A DNA stretch of 49,210 nt from CAZVGZ01 sp964627605 (lineage in GTDB: Bacteria; Latescibacterota; MWCZ01; CAZVGZ01), in the NCBI GenBank assembly GCA_964627605.1, contig CAZVGZ010000027.1, positions 1 to 49,210 of the forward strand. Direction: 5' to 3'. The translations under genes were made by a program, and so were the position numbers. The stretch's first letter is position 1, and the number at the start of each line of letters is the position of its first letter. Positions 1 through 9,412 of the stretch are shown piece by piece. The notes below the pieces were generated by a model. The model had not been told where the DNA came from and did not search any database. It worked only from the letters and a program-made list of their open reading frames with translations.

Positions 1-139
1 CGTCCCTCAGGCAAACTACAACCTTCATACGCTTTCTGTCCAGACCAGGAGGTGCACTCCACACAGCGGTGCTCAGAGCGGTATCCTTATAGCCAACAAC
101 TTTGTTCGATTTTCTAACGCTTTCACATCGGGAACAGAT

Positions 140-1555
140 ATGGAAACCACACAGGTGATAGTAGTTGGTGCCGGGCCAGGCGGATACACCACGGCTTTTC
201 GGGCGGCGGATTTGGGGATGAAGGTGACGCTTATCGATCCTGAAATAAGACCTGGCGGAGTGTGTCTTCATCGCGGATGTATCCCATCCAAAGCGTTGCT
301 GCATGTGGCTCAAGTGATTAGGGATGGTGAGCGCGCTAGGGAGTGGGGGGTCGATTTTGGCGGTCCAAGTATAGATCTGGGACGGGTGCGTGCGTTCAAA
401 AACAGCGTCGTGGAAAAGATTACCACAGGTCTTGGGCAGCTAACAGGCCGAAGGGAGATCGACTACTTCCAAGGCACAGCGGCGTTTGTAGACTCAAACA
501 CGATCAGGGTGAGCCACACCGACGGGAGCGAGTCCGATCTGGCGTTTAAGAACTGCGTGTTGTCCCCGGGTTCGCGCCCCAACGCGATACCTGGTCTGGA
601 ATCTGACAGGGTGATGAGTTCGACCGAGGCGCTGGAGTTGAGCGAGGTCCCAGCAAAGATGCTGGTCGTTGGAGGGGGATATATAGGTCTTGAGTTGGGC
701 TGTATCTATGCAGCGCTAGGCAGTGAAATCACAGTTGCGGAGATGCTGGAAACACCTCTGGCAGATGCCGATCGAGACTTGGTGAGGCCATTGGCTGGAC
801 GTTTGGCGGAGATATTCAACGAGGTCAAACTGAGCACCAAAGTGGTCTCTGCGGAAGACAGTGGCAGCGGCGTGGAGGTCACTTTCGAGGATGGCGAGGG
901 TGGGCTGACATCTGAGTCGTTTGACAGAATACTGGTATCCGCCGGGCGGACGCCAAATACCGACGGTCTGCGCATTGAGAATACCGATGCGGTGATCGGC
1001 GATGACGGGTTTATTGAGGTGGACGCTCACCGGCGGACCGCAGACGAAAAGATATTTGCAGTGGGAGACGTCACCGGTGGCCCGATGTTGGCGCACAAAG
1101 CAACGAGAGAGGGACTGATCGCCGCTGAGGTGATCGCTGGCTACGCCGAGGCCGTTTTTAGTCCAAAGGCGATCCCGTCGGTGGTCTACACCGACCCGGA
1201 GATCGCGTGGTGTGGCCTGACGGAGACAGAAGCGAGGAAGAACGGAGTCAAAGTGAAGGTCGTGCGATTTCCGTGGGCGGCGTCTGGGCGGGCATCAACT
1301 GCGGATCGAGCCGACGGGTTGACGAAACTGGTGATAGAACCAGGTACGGAGACGGTTTTGGGGGTGGGCGTGGTTGGAGTCGGCGCTGGGGAGCTTATCG
1401 CTGAAGGGGTTTTGGCTATCGAGATGGAGGCGAAAGCGTCTGATCTCGCTCGGACGATTCACCCTCACCCAACGCTGTCAGAGACCATGATGGAGGCTGG
1501 CGAGCTTTTCTATGGTTTCTCGCCACACATTTTCGTCATGCGGCGACAGAGCTGA
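140..1555 (+). CDS. lpdA: Dihydrolipoyl dehydrogenase (E3 component)
   Basis: This 471-aa flavoprotein reoxidises dihydrolipoyl groups of 2-oxoacid dehydrogenase or glycine-cleavage complexes, passing electrons through FAD to NAD+. The N-terminus carries the FAD-binding GxGxxG motif (VVGAGPGGY, about residues 8-16). The redox-active disulfide motif follows (CLHRGCIPSK, about 42-51), then a second dinucleotide fold (VVGGGYIGLE) and the FAD-contact motif ending in FAVGDVTG. The catalytic His-Glu pair lies near the C-terminus in HPHPTLSE, where the first His-Pro replaces the commoner His-Ala. Length matches the family. The ATG follows a weak purine run (gggaa). No E1 or E2 gene is adjacent, so which complex it serves cannot be told here. 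Confidence 0.95.
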   Translation: METTQVIVVGAGPGGYTTAFRAADLGMKVTLIDPEIRPGGVCLHRGCIPSKALLHVAQVIRDGERAREWGVDFGGPSIDLGRVRAFKNSVVEKITTGLGQLTGRREIDYFQGTAAFVDSNTIRVSHTDGSESDLAFKNCVLSPGSRPNAIPGLESDRVMSSTEALELSEVPAKMLVVGGGYIGLELGCIYAALGSEITVAEMLETPLADADRDLVRPLAGRLAEIFNEVKLSTKVVSAEDSGSGVEVTFEDGEGGLTSESFDRILVSAGRTPNTDGLRIENTDAVIGDDGFIEVDAHRRTADEKIFAVGDVTGGPMLAHKATREGLIAAEVIAGYAEAVFSPKAIPSVVYTDPEIAWCGLTETEARKNGVKVKVVRFPWAASGRASTADRADGLTKLVIEPGTETVLGVGVVGVGAGELIAEGVLAIEMEAKASDLARTIHPHPTLSETMMEAGELFYGFSPHIFVMRRQS

Positions 1556-1579
1556 GCCTATCCTGGGACAGAGCTCAGC
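1551..1579 (+). terminator. Weak hairpin after lpdA
   Basis: A 7-bp inverted repeat, GCTGAGC (1551-1557) and GCTCAGC (1573-1579), starts in the last codons of lpdA. No T-run follows. It lies just before the convergent glycosyltransferase gene, so it may mark transcript ends, but this is weak. Confidence 0.25.
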
Positions 1580-1652
1580 GGCCCAATGTCTCGGTCGATC
1601 AAAGAGCAGATTAAGGACCACCGCTGGGTTGTCAGATGAACGAGCGACGCGC

Positions 1653-2384
1653 CTAACGTCCAAGGACGCCATACTTGAAAATACACCCGAGCGCCGCCAC
1701 ACCGTCCTTCCAGTTGATCTTTTTTCCCTCGGCGTATGTGCGGCCTGAATATGAGATCCCCACCTCATAGATCCGCCACTTCTGGCGGCGCGCGATTTTC
1801 GAGGTAATCTCGACCTCGAATCCGAAACGGTTCTCTTTGAGGGTCATCGAGTCAAGGACCTGCTTTCTAAAGACTTTGTAGCAGGTTTCCATATCTGTGA
1901 GGTTCAGGTCGGTGGCCATGTTAGACAGGAGTGTCAGAAACCGGTTTCCGAGCATGTGCCAGAAGTACACCACCCTGTGCGCCTCACCACCAACGAATCT
2001 GGAGCCGTAGACGACATCGGCCTTTCCGTTTAGAATCGACTCCAACAGCCGCCCGTACTCAGCAGGATCGTATTCGAGATCGGCGTCCTGAATAAGGACT
2101 ATATCGCCGGTCGCGGCGGCAAATCCGGTTCGAAGTGCTGCCCCTTTGCCCCTGTTTTTCTCGTGATGCAACACGGAATGCCGCCCAGCAAAACCCTCGG
2201 CGACCTCTCTGGTGCCATCAGAGGAGGCGTCATTGACTATGATCAGCTCCCTCGTAAGCCCGCAAACATCGGCGTTCTCAACCGCTTCTATCACCGACGG
2301 TAGCGTTTCGACCTCGTTGTATACCGGTATCACGATGGTCAGGGTAGTGGGCGTGCTTTCATCGGTCATAGTAGGAGAATCCAT
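1653..2384 (-). CDS. Glycosyltransferase family 2 (dolichyl-phosphate-mannose-synthase-like)
   Basis: GT2 enzyme of about 243 aa that probably moves a sugar from a nucleotide-sugar to a polyprenyl phosphate or glycan at the cytoplasmic membrane face. The GT-A signs are clear: IPVYNE near the N-terminus, the VNDASSDGT nucleotide-binding motif, and QDADLEYDP, which holds the metal-binding DxD-like acidic group. There is no C-terminal transmembrane pair, so it is the short soluble form. It follows the GT39-like gene directly. The stop of that gene abuts the candidate starts; a TTG lies at 2390, and the ATG at 2384 is preferred, with a second ATG at 2369. The pairing fits a lipid-linked sugar donor feeding the membrane transferase upstream, which is inference. 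Confidence 0.88.
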   Translation of the reverse strand: MDSPTMTDESTPTTLTIVIPVYNEVETLPSVIEAVENADVCGLTRELIIVNDASSDGTREVAEGFAGRHSVLHHEKNRGKGAALRTGFAAATGDIVLIQDADLEYDPAEYGRLLESILNGKADVVYGSRFVGGEAHRVVYFWHMLGNRFLTLLSNMATDLNLTDMETCYKVFRKQVLDSMTLKENRFGFEVEITSKIARRQKWRIYEVGISYSGRTYAEGKKINWKDGVAALGCIFKYGVLGR

Positions 2385-2386
2385 CC

Positions 2387-3850
2387 TCAATTCAGATCGA
2401 GTTCGGTTGCGGTGTCAGTCGTCGGTGCTGATAGACGCCGCCCATTCCGAGCGATCATTTCGCTGACAACGACTACTAATATAATCATAATCAGCGGTTC
2501 GGTAGGCGCACGATGCCTCGTCGATCCCGGCACGGCTGCAACGGTCGTGAGCGCGGTATACCAGATGGGCAGAGTAATAATCACAGACAGCTTGCTGCAC
2601 GACCACGCCAAAACCGTTCCCACCAGTGACATACACAACAGAACCAACCCCAACCCTGCGCGAGTGACCAGCATAAAGATCGCCAACGCGGCGTGCCCTG
2701 AGTCCAGGTTGGTGAAAAACGATTGGGAGAGCTGGTTTCGCCACCGTGGGCCCAACAGCCACAGCTGAGGGTATCCAAGCCAATATCTGCGAATAAAGCC
2801 CGCACCGATTTTATACATGTAGCCAAAAGGGTGCGCCAGGATATTTTCGATGGCGACAGTTTTCATTCGGGCGTCAACCGCAGCGTAGTCGTAACCCAGC
2901 TTCCGAGCGCTTCGAAGGGTCCGATCGGTCGCCTCGACCATGTCGCCGGCGTTAGTGATGTCCAGCCGGTGTCTCTCCACCACCGCTCTGGTCTGCTCCC
3001 GAAGGTCTGGGTCGGTGCCCCCGGACGGCTGGAGCGGGTAGGCGAGCTGATAGAGGCTGATTCCCACCATTGAAGAGAGGCTGAATACGCCGCTAGCGCC
3101 CTTGTTCCGGATCATCCAGGGCATCACAACCATCGCCATAACCGCCATCCACACTCCTACCTGCGCGGCGACGCGGCGACGCGGAAGCGGTGATATCCAG
3201 ATCAACAGCGGCCCCAAAAACAGCGGCAACAGCAGGAAATTGCTGCGGCACAGGTTCGCGAAACCCAGCACTAATCCTGACATACATATCCACCACCACG
3301 ATGGGTTCTTGAGCGCCTTCACCAACAACAGCAGCGCTGTGATAAGCAGGAAAGTGGCTAACGTCTCGCGCAACAACTCGCTCGTCATGTCTATGAGTAG
3401 CGGGTTGAGCGCGATGATATAGCCGACGACAACAGCTTTGCCACGCCACGATGTGCCAAATAACTCCACCACAAGGAGCGACGCCAAAAGAGCGGCTAGG
3501 GCACCCAGTATCGCGTTCAGAACGTAGACGGAGTTAGGGTGGTGGCCAAAAAAGGTGTAGCAGATAGCCACAACCGCAGGAAACAGAGGCTCCCGTGAGC
3601 TGTCAGGGGTGTATGGCGCTGAGGTGGAGGTGGAGTAGCCGTTGCCGCTGACAAGATTGACCGCCAGTGTATGGTAGCCGATCTCGTCAAAAGTGAGCTC
3701 GTGTACTCCGGCGACAGTGATCGCAAACCGTGGAACCAGGGCTACAATAAACACCAGCGCGAGGCGGCGTGCGCCAACTATCTTCGCGCTGGACAACCAT
3801 GTCGCCTGTTCACCGTCGAACGTCGCATTCTGCTGCTTGGGCCGTGTCAT
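2387..3850 (-). CDS. Membrane glycosyltransferase, GT39/ArnT-like
   Basis: Integral membrane protein of 487 aa with about ten hydrophobic segments. The first periplasmic loop carries an acidic FDE motif (about residues 55-57), as in GT39/ArnT/PMT-type transferases that take sugar from a polyprenyl-phosphate donor. Later loops contain SREPLFP and FLVSG-like stretches typical of this clan. It sits between the galactonate-dehydratase-like gene, whose stop at 3851 directly abuts this ATG, and the GT2 gene. The three are almost certainly co-transcribed. Known of the family: acceptor can be lipid A, protein or glycan. The sequence does not show which applies here. Confidence 0.85.
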   Translation of the reverse strand: MTRPKQQNATFDGEQATWLSSAKIVGARRLALVFIVALVPRFAITVAGVHELTFDEIGYHTLAVNLVSGNGYSTSTSAPYTPDSSREPLFPAVVAICYTFFGHHPNSVYVLNAILGALAALLASLLVVELFGTSWRGKAVVVGYIIALNPLLIDMTSELLRETLATFLLITALLLLVKALKNPSWWWICMSGLVLGFANLCRSNFLLLPLFLGPLLIWISPLPRRRVAAQVGVWMAVMAMVVMPWMIRNKGASGVFSLSSMVGISLYQLAYPLQPSGGTDPDLREQTRAVVERHRLDITNAGDMVEATDRTLRSARKLGYDYAAVDARMKTVAIENILAHPFGYMYKIGAGFIRRYWLGYPQLWLLGPRWRNQLSQSFFTNLDSGHAALAIFMLVTRAGLGLVLLCMSLVGTVLAWSCSKLSVIITLPIWYTALTTVAAVPGSTRHRAPTEPLIMIILVVVVSEMIARNGRRLSAPTTDTATELDLN

Positions 3851-4999
3851 CTACCGGAACTGCCGTTTGTGCCACTCGTCATCCCAAAGGTTGAAAAACC
3901 CTTCGACGTAGGGGTATTCGGCGATAAGGTCCTCGTTGAGCTCCACGCCCAAACCTGGACCGGTAGGCGGCTCTACATAGCCATCCACCACTTTCGGATA
4001 GCCAGGCACAGCTTCAAGCACTTCTGGTTCGATGAAATCGTCAAAAATCTCCTGCACTTTGAAATTTGGAGTGCAGAAACCAAAATGTACTGAGGCTGCT
4101 GAGCAGATCGGACCGTTTGAGTTGTGGGGGGCGACAACTACGAAATGAGCATCCGCCATCGCCGATATTTTCTTCATCTCCATCAGGCCGCCAGCATGCA
4201 GTACATCCGGCTGAATGATGTCTACAGCGTGGTGATCGAACAGCCGGTCGTAGTCGAAACGTGTGAACGCACGTTCGCCGGTGGCGATGGGGATGTTGAC
4301 CTTATCGCTTACGCGTTTCAGCTCGTGAAAGTTTTCTGGCGGCACCGGCTCTTCGAGCCAGCCAGGATCAAACGGCTCCAACGCTTTACCCATCTCAATT
4401 GCTGTAGCGGCGCTGAATCTGCCGTGCCCTTCGATGAAGATGTCCACCTCAAGCCCAACAGCATCCCGTATCGCTTCGATAAGCTCTATCGATCTGATCT
4501 TCTCTACGCGCTCAAGCTCGTAATGTCCGGCACCAAAAGGGTCAACTTTCATCGCTTTGTAGCCTTTGGCGACAACCCCCTTGGCTGCTTTTGCGAACTC
4601 TTCAGGAGTGCGGGCCACAGTGTACCAGCCGTTTGCGTAGGCTTTGAGCTGCGGGCGACACAGGCCGCCCAAAAGCCGGTAGCACGGCTGGTTGGTGACT
4701 TTGCCGATGATGTCCCAGCACGCGATCTCCACCGCGCTCATCGCTGTTACGGCTACAGATCCACCGCGCCAGAAATCGTTGCGGTACATTCGCAGCCAAA
4801 GGTCTTCGGTATTAAACGGGTCGGTGCCTATAATATGGCGCTTTTTCGCCGCTTCCAGATATGCGACGCAAGCCTCTTCACGGTTGTGAAGGGTCGCTTC
4901 GCTGATACCTGTGACACCTTCGTCAGTCTCCACTTTCAGAAAAATCAGATTTCGCCAGCTGGTGCCCATCACCAGAATCTGGACGTCCGTGATTTTCAT
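3851..4999 (-). CDS. Enolase-superfamily dehydratase, D-galactonate-dehydratase-like
   Basis: This 382-aa protein belongs to the mandelate racemase/muconate-lactonizing branch and probably dehydrates a sugar acid such as D-galactonate to its 2-keto-3-deoxy product. An N-terminal capping domain (EGVTGISEAT) precedes the barrel. Barrel motifs include the lysine-containing KAMKVDPFG, the metal-binding FIEGHGRF, EEP and GER strands, and the C-terminal histidine loop APHNSNGP. Length fits the family (about 380). The ATG at 4999 follows a G-rich SD-like run. It heads a minus-strand operon with two glycosyltransferases. Substrate is not certain: mannonate or gluconate dehydratase relatives look similar. 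Confidence 0.88.
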   Translation of the reverse strand: MKITDVQILVMGTSWRNLIFLKVETDEGVTGISEATLHNREEACVAYLEAAKKRHIIGTDPFNTEDLWLRMYRNDFWRGGSVAVTAMSAVEIACWDIIGKVTNQPCYRLLGGLCRPQLKAYANGWYTVARTPEEFAKAAKGVVAKGYKAMKVDPFGAGHYELERVEKIRSIELIEAIRDAVGLEVDIFIEGHGRFSAATAIEMGKALEPFDPGWLEEPVPPENFHELKRVSDKVNIPIATGERAFTRFDYDRLFDHHAVDIIQPDVLHAGGLMEMKKISAMADAHFVVVAPHNSNGPICSAASVHFGFCTPNFKVQEIFDDFIEPEVLEAVPGYPKVVDGYVEPPTGPGLGVELNEDLIAEYPYVEGFFNLWDDEWHKRQFR

Positions 5000-5568
5000 A
5001 TTGTGCCCCCTAATGTTTTAGGTCGACGGGCAAATATCTGCATTGCGGGGTTCGGACACAACCGCAATTGCCCTCGCGACTCGTTGTTCGCACCAATAAA
5101 TCGCCACTAGCGGGGCAATATCTGTGCGGCTATGTGTATCCGCGGAAGATATTAGGCCGATATGCACCTGCGGGAATTTTGCGAATGGACCATATGGCAG
5201 AACAGCGACCACTTTGTCAAAATTGCCGGCCAAAAAGTCCGTCCGCCTGGGGAACGCCCCAGTGATTCCATGGCTCCAACACTGCGGTGTGCGACGATCC
5301 GTCACAAAGTTCGGTGCTACTGGTCCCGCGTTTGCTAACACAGTGTTCGGATGAGAACTGGTCGTGATTTTCGTGGTTGAACACCGGCCGGTAATACTGC
5401 TGGAAACAACCCGGTCACAACAATATAGGCATTGCGCGCTCAGATGGCTGTGAGTAATTTTCCGGGGCGCACCCAATGAGGGGTGTTAAGACAACAGGCG
5501 GATGTCAGCCGTCGATCACAGATGCGCTCGCCGATGTATGACCGGCGCGTTATACCAAAGTCCGTGCC
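5000..5568. other. Long intergenic region with no recognisable gene
   Basis: About 570 bases lie between the divergent dehydratase gene and a doubtful small ORF. I translated both strands and recognised no protein family; a 152-codon minus-strand ORF is open but resembles nothing. It holds an imperfect direct repeat (GGCAAATATCTG at about 5029 and GGGGCAATATCTG at about 5114) and a 10-bp palindrome ACCGGCCGGT at 5383-5392. It may contain the dehydratase-operon promoter or a badly decayed gene. Confidence 0.4.
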
Positions 5569-5862
5569 ATGACACCTGAACAGTCGTCACCCCTGGGAGC
5601 CGGCGGTTCTACACCCGGCGAAGGTGAAGCTCGCACGTCAATGACGGCGGACGAGAGAAGGCTGCTCAACATGACGCAGTTTTCGATGTCGAATTTTTCG
5701 GATGCCTACTTTCAAAGGGAGCATCTGGCAGATTCGGACGTCGACCCCATCATCCAGAAGTTCATCTTTTTCGTGACCATCTATTTCGCTACTCATTTCA
5801 GGGATGTTGTCGGCGCCAGAGACGCTGCGGTTACAAAAGCGCCACAGTCGCAATTGCTGTAG
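5569..5862 (+). CDS. Small hypothetical protein (doubtful)
   Basis: A 97-codon ORF with no family I recognise. Its N-terminal 25 residues are Gly/Ser/Pro-rich. A second in-frame ATG at 5641 would give a 73-aa protein with a short hydrophobic helix (FIFFVTIYFA). Neither start has a convincing SD site. It lies alone between a divergent operon and a GT39-like gene. It may be a chance ORF or the remnant of a longer gene. Confidence 0.25.
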   Translation: MTPEQSSPLGAGGSTPGEGEARTSMTADERRLLNMTQFSMSNFSDAYFQREHLADSDVDPIIQKFIFFVTIYFATHFRDVVGARDAAVTKAPQSQLL

Positions 5863-5961
5863 CTATACCATCCAGATTCGTGACCCTAGGGTTGGCCGGG
5901 CGGCGTGAGGGGCGCTCGGTGGTTTTGAGCTAACCTTTTTTCAACATTCCAGAGAAAAAAC

Positions 5962-7236
5962 GTGCGCTGGACCCATCCCATTGTGGTCATTTCCGCCGTT
6001 GCTGGACTCGCCATCCGAGTGGTGATGTTGGCGCGCTACATAGTGTTAGGCGACCCGGTATTGTGGGAATTCGGCATCATCGCTTCCAACCTGGTCAACA
6101 CCGGTACCTACGCGTTTTTTACAGAAAACGTGCCCACCGCGTTTATGCCCCCAGGTTTCCCTCTGCTGCTGGCGTCGATCTACTATCTCTTCGGTGATGG
6201 TGCCACTGGTCACTTCATACTAGCGACGCTGGTGTTGGGCTTCCTGTCCGCGATTCCGGTCGCGGTCGGCTGGCTCGCCCACCGGCTGTGGGATGCAAAA
6301 GCGGGGATTCTGGGGTTTGTTTTGGCATGCTTCTGGCCGCAGCTCTTGGCGATGGGAGGACGCCTTGGACCGGTGCCGATATACTCACTGCTGCTCATCT
6401 GGGCGTTGGGAGCGGCGACAAACAGAACGTGGCAAACCCAGACGCGGGCGGTTGTTGTTGGTCTGATTTTGGGCATCTACAGCATTTTCAGGTTTGACGG
6501 CTTTCTGGCGGCGGCCCCCATTGGCTACGCCGCCTTGGCTGGGGTGGTAGGTTGGCGCAATAGGTTGGCTCTGACTGCGATGATCGCGCTGGCGGTCTGT
6601 GTCCCTCTGGTTCCTTGGCTGGTTCGCAACTACGACTTGTACGGCGAGTTTGTGCTCGGTACTTCCAGCGGGTACAACCTGCTGCGCGGCCATCACGAAA
6701 ACGCCAGCGGTACAGCTCGCGACTCTGGGCCACCAAGTGTTGTGACCTCTGTCACTCAGAAATTTGAAGGTACCAAAATCCCCGGCGAAGAGGAGCGGCT
6801 GGCGTTGGGACATCATACCCCATCGGACGAACTCGAAAACGACCGGTTCTACCGTCACGCCGCGTGGTCGTATATAAAGGACAATCCGGGCAAGACGTTG
6901 CAGGTGACGCTGGCCAAATTGCTCTATTTCGTGGTGGCGGATTTCACCCACCCGATAGCGCGGCGTTGGTACTTCTGGCTGCCATCGTTTATCGCGTTGG
7001 CAGTTGGCGCATGGTGGTGGCTTTTCGGCGAGACAGAGCGCGGCGCAGGCACGACCGCTTTGTGGATGATGTTCGGCTTGCAGTTGGGATTGGCGATGGC
7101 GTTCTTCGTCCTACCACGATACAGGATGACGGTCGATTTCGTACCTCTGCTCTTCTTCTCACGCTGGCTTTCGGCGTCGGTGTGGCCACGTCTAACTACC
7201 GCAGCGGCATCGTCGAGGCATGGCAGTTCTGCTTGA
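5962..7236 (+). CDS. Membrane glycosyltransferase-like protein (GT39/PMT-like clan)
   Basis: Polytopic membrane protein of 424 aa with roughly ten transmembrane helices and a soluble loop at about residues 230-300. The first large loop contains FMPPGFPLLLA, similar to the P-G-(F/Y)-P loop of ArnT/PMT-like transferases, but the usual acidic pair after helix 1 is replaced by LGDPVLWE. The start is GTG at 5962 after an A-rich leader. A role in transferring sugar from a lipid carrier is inferred from fold only. It is a different subfamily from the 2387-3850 protein. Confidence 0.72.
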   Translation: MRWTHPIVVISAVAGLAIRVVMLARYIVLGDPVLWEFGIIASNLVNTGTYAFFTENVPTAFMPPGFPLLLASIYYLFGDGATGHFILATLVLGFLSAIPVAVGWLAHRLWDAKAGILGFVLACFWPQLLAMGGRLGPVPIYSLLLIWALGAATNRTWQTQTRAVVVGLILGIYSIFRFDGFLAAAPIGYAALAGVVGWRNRLALTAMIALAVCVPLVPWLVRNYDLYGEFVLGTSSGYNLLRGHHENASGTARDSGPPSVVTSVTQKFEGTKIPGEEERLALGHHTPSDELENDRFYRHAAWSYIKDNPGKTLQVTLAKLLYFVVADFTHPIARRWYFWLPSFIALAVGAWWWLFGETERGAGTTALWMMFGLQLGLAMAFFVLPRYRMTVDFVPLLFFSRWLSASVWPRLTTAAASSRHGSSA

Positions 7237-7387
7237 GCTTTCCGGTTTTGCGCGGCGAGTAGATGGCCTGGAAAACAGCGAGCCAAAAATATCAGCGCCG
7301 ACCTGTGGATTTCCGACGATGGATGCAAACTCTACGGCCAGCCTTCCGGTTTCAACCACAACGCCCTATCGGCTAGTGTGAGATTTG

Positions 7388-8134
7388 ATGTCCACGTTGC
7401 GTTTAGTGAGTCACAACGTCTTTTGGGGACAGGGCGCTCCCTTCGACACCGACCAACCAGGACCCGTCCGATCTGACATTGTGAATCAGTTGACAGAGTT
7501 GCTGCTAGAATCTAATCCCGATGTACTCTGTTTACAGGAGGTCCAAAGCGCGTCGACATTCAGCAGTTGGAGCGCAACGATGGAGGCACCTGGGGTTTAT
7601 TGCCCTGGTCTAGAACTGGTGCAGTACGGCGGCGCGATTCTCAGTAAGCTTTCCAGCGCCGTCACGGATGCAACGTCGGCTGTCGCCAGGCCTCAACGGA
7701 TGTGGCAGCTAGTGGAGTTTCCGTTCGGGGCGTCGTCGGTACGCATCGCCAATGTGCACCTACCATCCGCCAGACAGGTGGGACAGGCACAGGCCGCCAA
7801 GGATCGGGTATCGGAACTGACGATCATCCTTAGTCACCGCCCTTCGGTTGTCGTTGGCGATTTCAACGAGCAGCCTGGAGGCGGCGTTGACGAGTTGATG
7901 GGGTCTGCCGGTTTTCTGGATGCAGCTGTGGTCACCGGCAGCGGCGATCTGCCGACGTCGCTAGGGGGTGGGCGGGGAGATAGAGTTTGGGTTCATGAGT
8001 CTTTGGTGGGCAGTTTGATCGAATATGGGGTGCTTGGAAAATCGGAACTCGCGACGGACCTAGACATGACCGACTACTTAAGCGACCATCTCCCGTTGTG
8101 GATAGTACTTGATAGCGATGCTATGGGAGGGTAG
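7388..8134 (+). CDS. Endonuclease/exonuclease/phosphatase family protein
   Basis: This 248-aa protein has the DNase I-like fold. The expected catalytic strand motifs appear in order: SHNVFWG with the N-terminal Asn, CLQEV with the metal-binding Glu, NVHLPSA, GDFNEQPG with the Asp/Asn pair, and the C-terminal SDHLPL with the Asp-His pair. There is no signal peptide, so it probably acts in the cytoplasm. Family members hydrolyse phosphodiesters in nucleic acids, inositol phosphates or lipids, and the substrate cannot be assigned. TTG at 7385 directly precedes ATG at 7388; ATG is preferred. It stands alone between a membrane protein and a convergent pseudogene. Confidence 0.85.
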   Translation: MSTLRLVSHNVFWGQGAPFDTDQPGPVRSDIVNQLTELLLESNPDVLCLQEVQSASTFSSWSATMEAPGVYCPGLELVQYGGAILSKLSSAVTDATSAVARPQRMWQLVEFPFGASSVRIANVHLPSARQVGQAQAAKDRVSELTIILSHRPSVVVGDFNEQPGGGVDELMGSAGFLDAAVVTGSGDLPTSLGGGRGDRVWVHESLVGSLIEYGVLGKSELATDLDMTDYLSDHLPLWIVLDSDAMGG

Positions 8135-8189
8135 ATGTGTTCGATAGACTGACCGAGCAGCATGACAGCATGGGGACAGCTATCGCTGG

Positions 8190-8883
8190 CTACGCCAGGT
8201 CATCAGGGTCCACGATGTCCGCAATATCAAACATCGTGTCTTCGTGCATGTAGGGCGTAGTGCGGAGCGCCTTCTCCTCAGCCATACTGTGCAGACCCTT
8301 CAAAACAGCGTCGATCTTCTTGGTCTGTTTCCGACATACCTTCTGCAACTGCGCAACGTCCTCTGGGGAGTTCGGATCGACGGCCTGTGCGGTCAGGTCT
8401 ATCGCAGCTGCAGAGTTGCGGTTGTGATGGATGAGAGTGACGACTACCTGTCCCAGAGTCTGGACTCGGGCGGTGGCGACCTCCTCGGTCACTTTGATCT
8501 GCGAGCGCCCTCGCGCCTCCAGTAGAGCTTCTATGTGAGCCTGCATCACCCGCCAATCAGGCGCTTTGGACAGATAGGCGTCGGCTACCGGCTTGAGTGG
8601 CTTTGACCCTGCCTTCCACATCCTCGTAGGATGTGAGCAACACCAGAGGGATATCAGATGTGGCAGGGTCTTCCTTGAGTGTATTGCATACCGCCAGACC
8701 ATCCATGACCGGCATGTTTACATCAGAAATGATAAGGTCTGGCATCGATTCGCGCGCGGATTCGACACCCGCCCCACCGTCCTTCGGCTCTGTAACCTCA
8801 TAGCCCAACCGTTTGAGCCATAGGCAGAGCATCATGCGATGGTCGTGCGTGTCTTCAATGACAAGAATGGTACCTGATCCCAC
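8190..8883 (-). pseudogene. Frameshifted response regulator with helical C-terminal domain
   Basis: The receiver domain starts at GTG 8883, immediately after an in-frame TAG. It shows the acidic pair (IED, residues 10-11), the phospho-acceptor Asp54 in SDVNMP and the switch Thr in LLTS. The frame then breaks at about 8586. One extra base follows the Gly codon of a QAG-ADAYLSK reading, so the conserved Lys motif continues in the next frame. Repaired, the protein is 230 aa. Its tail (VTLIHHNRN and following helices) resembles a dimerisation or phosphotransfer helix pair but lacks a kinase ATPase domain. Either a true one-base lesion or a sequence error explains this. Confidence 0.8.
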
Positions 8884-9412
8884 CTATCCTGGCCAATGAT
8901 TGGAGATTGGTGGGAATGTCGTTGACGTAGAACACCATCAGGACCGCATCGGGCTCAAACTGAGCTCCGACTCGGTTGTGCCACAGAAGCTCCTGGCGGG
9001 TCGCAACGCCAATATAGATCAACTGCGTGTCCGGTTGGACAGAGCGCTCCAACCGCTCGACGAAGCAGCTGTCGCGCACCACTCCAGAGCCCAAAACGAA
9101 TGAATCACCAGCAACCAGCATCCTAATAACGCCAGGTGGACGGGCGATGCTATACTTTTCGTCGCGCATCCCGAACGAGTTGTACCGCAGTTCGTGGCTA
9201 AACTCTGGCATCCTGTTGAGGATCGCTGAGGTGTGCGGACGAGGAATAAACCCGATTTCCGAATCCTGGACATGAGTTTCAGACAGAAAGCTGCGGTAGT
9301 TTTCCGCATCGGGGTCAAGCCATCTTAGAATCCCTTCGGCCAACAGTAGCGCAAGAACCGCCGACACGACAGCCAAACCCAAATTGGGAGCCCACCTTTT
9401 CAACCATTGCAT
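8855..9412 (-). pseudogene. SGNH/GDSL hydrolase-like gene, truncated at the 3' end
   Basis: The product has an N-terminal membrane anchor (LGLAVVSAVLALLLAEGIL) and an SGNH hydrolase start: VAGDSFVLGSG is block I with its catalytic Ser, and YVNDIP is the block III-like Asn-Asp. It then stops after about 185 residues, before the C-terminal block that should carry the Asp-x-x-His pair. Family members with this anchor are usually about 350 aa. The reading frame runs 29 bases into the start of the response regulator gene, which marks a deletion or recombination junction. The start chosen is ATG 9412; the frame is open back to 9484. A catalytic product is unlikely. Confidence 0.72.

Noticed and set aside
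1..139. Coding end of an upstream gene
   Set aside because: The 139 bases show no conserved frame; treated as the lpdA leader.
4124..5110. 328-codon plus-strand ORF antisense to the dehydratase gene
   Set aside because: It mirrors the codon pattern of the real gene on the minus strand and has no family-like motif; it is a shadow.
5018..5476. 152-codon minus-strand ORF upstream of the dehydratase
   Set aside because: No SD, no recognisable family and irregular composition; possible chance ORF or very old remnant.
6385..6951. 188-codon minus-strand ORF inside the membrane glycosyltransferase
   Set aside because: Low-complexity Arg/Gln-rich translation typical of the antisense of a hydrophobic protein.
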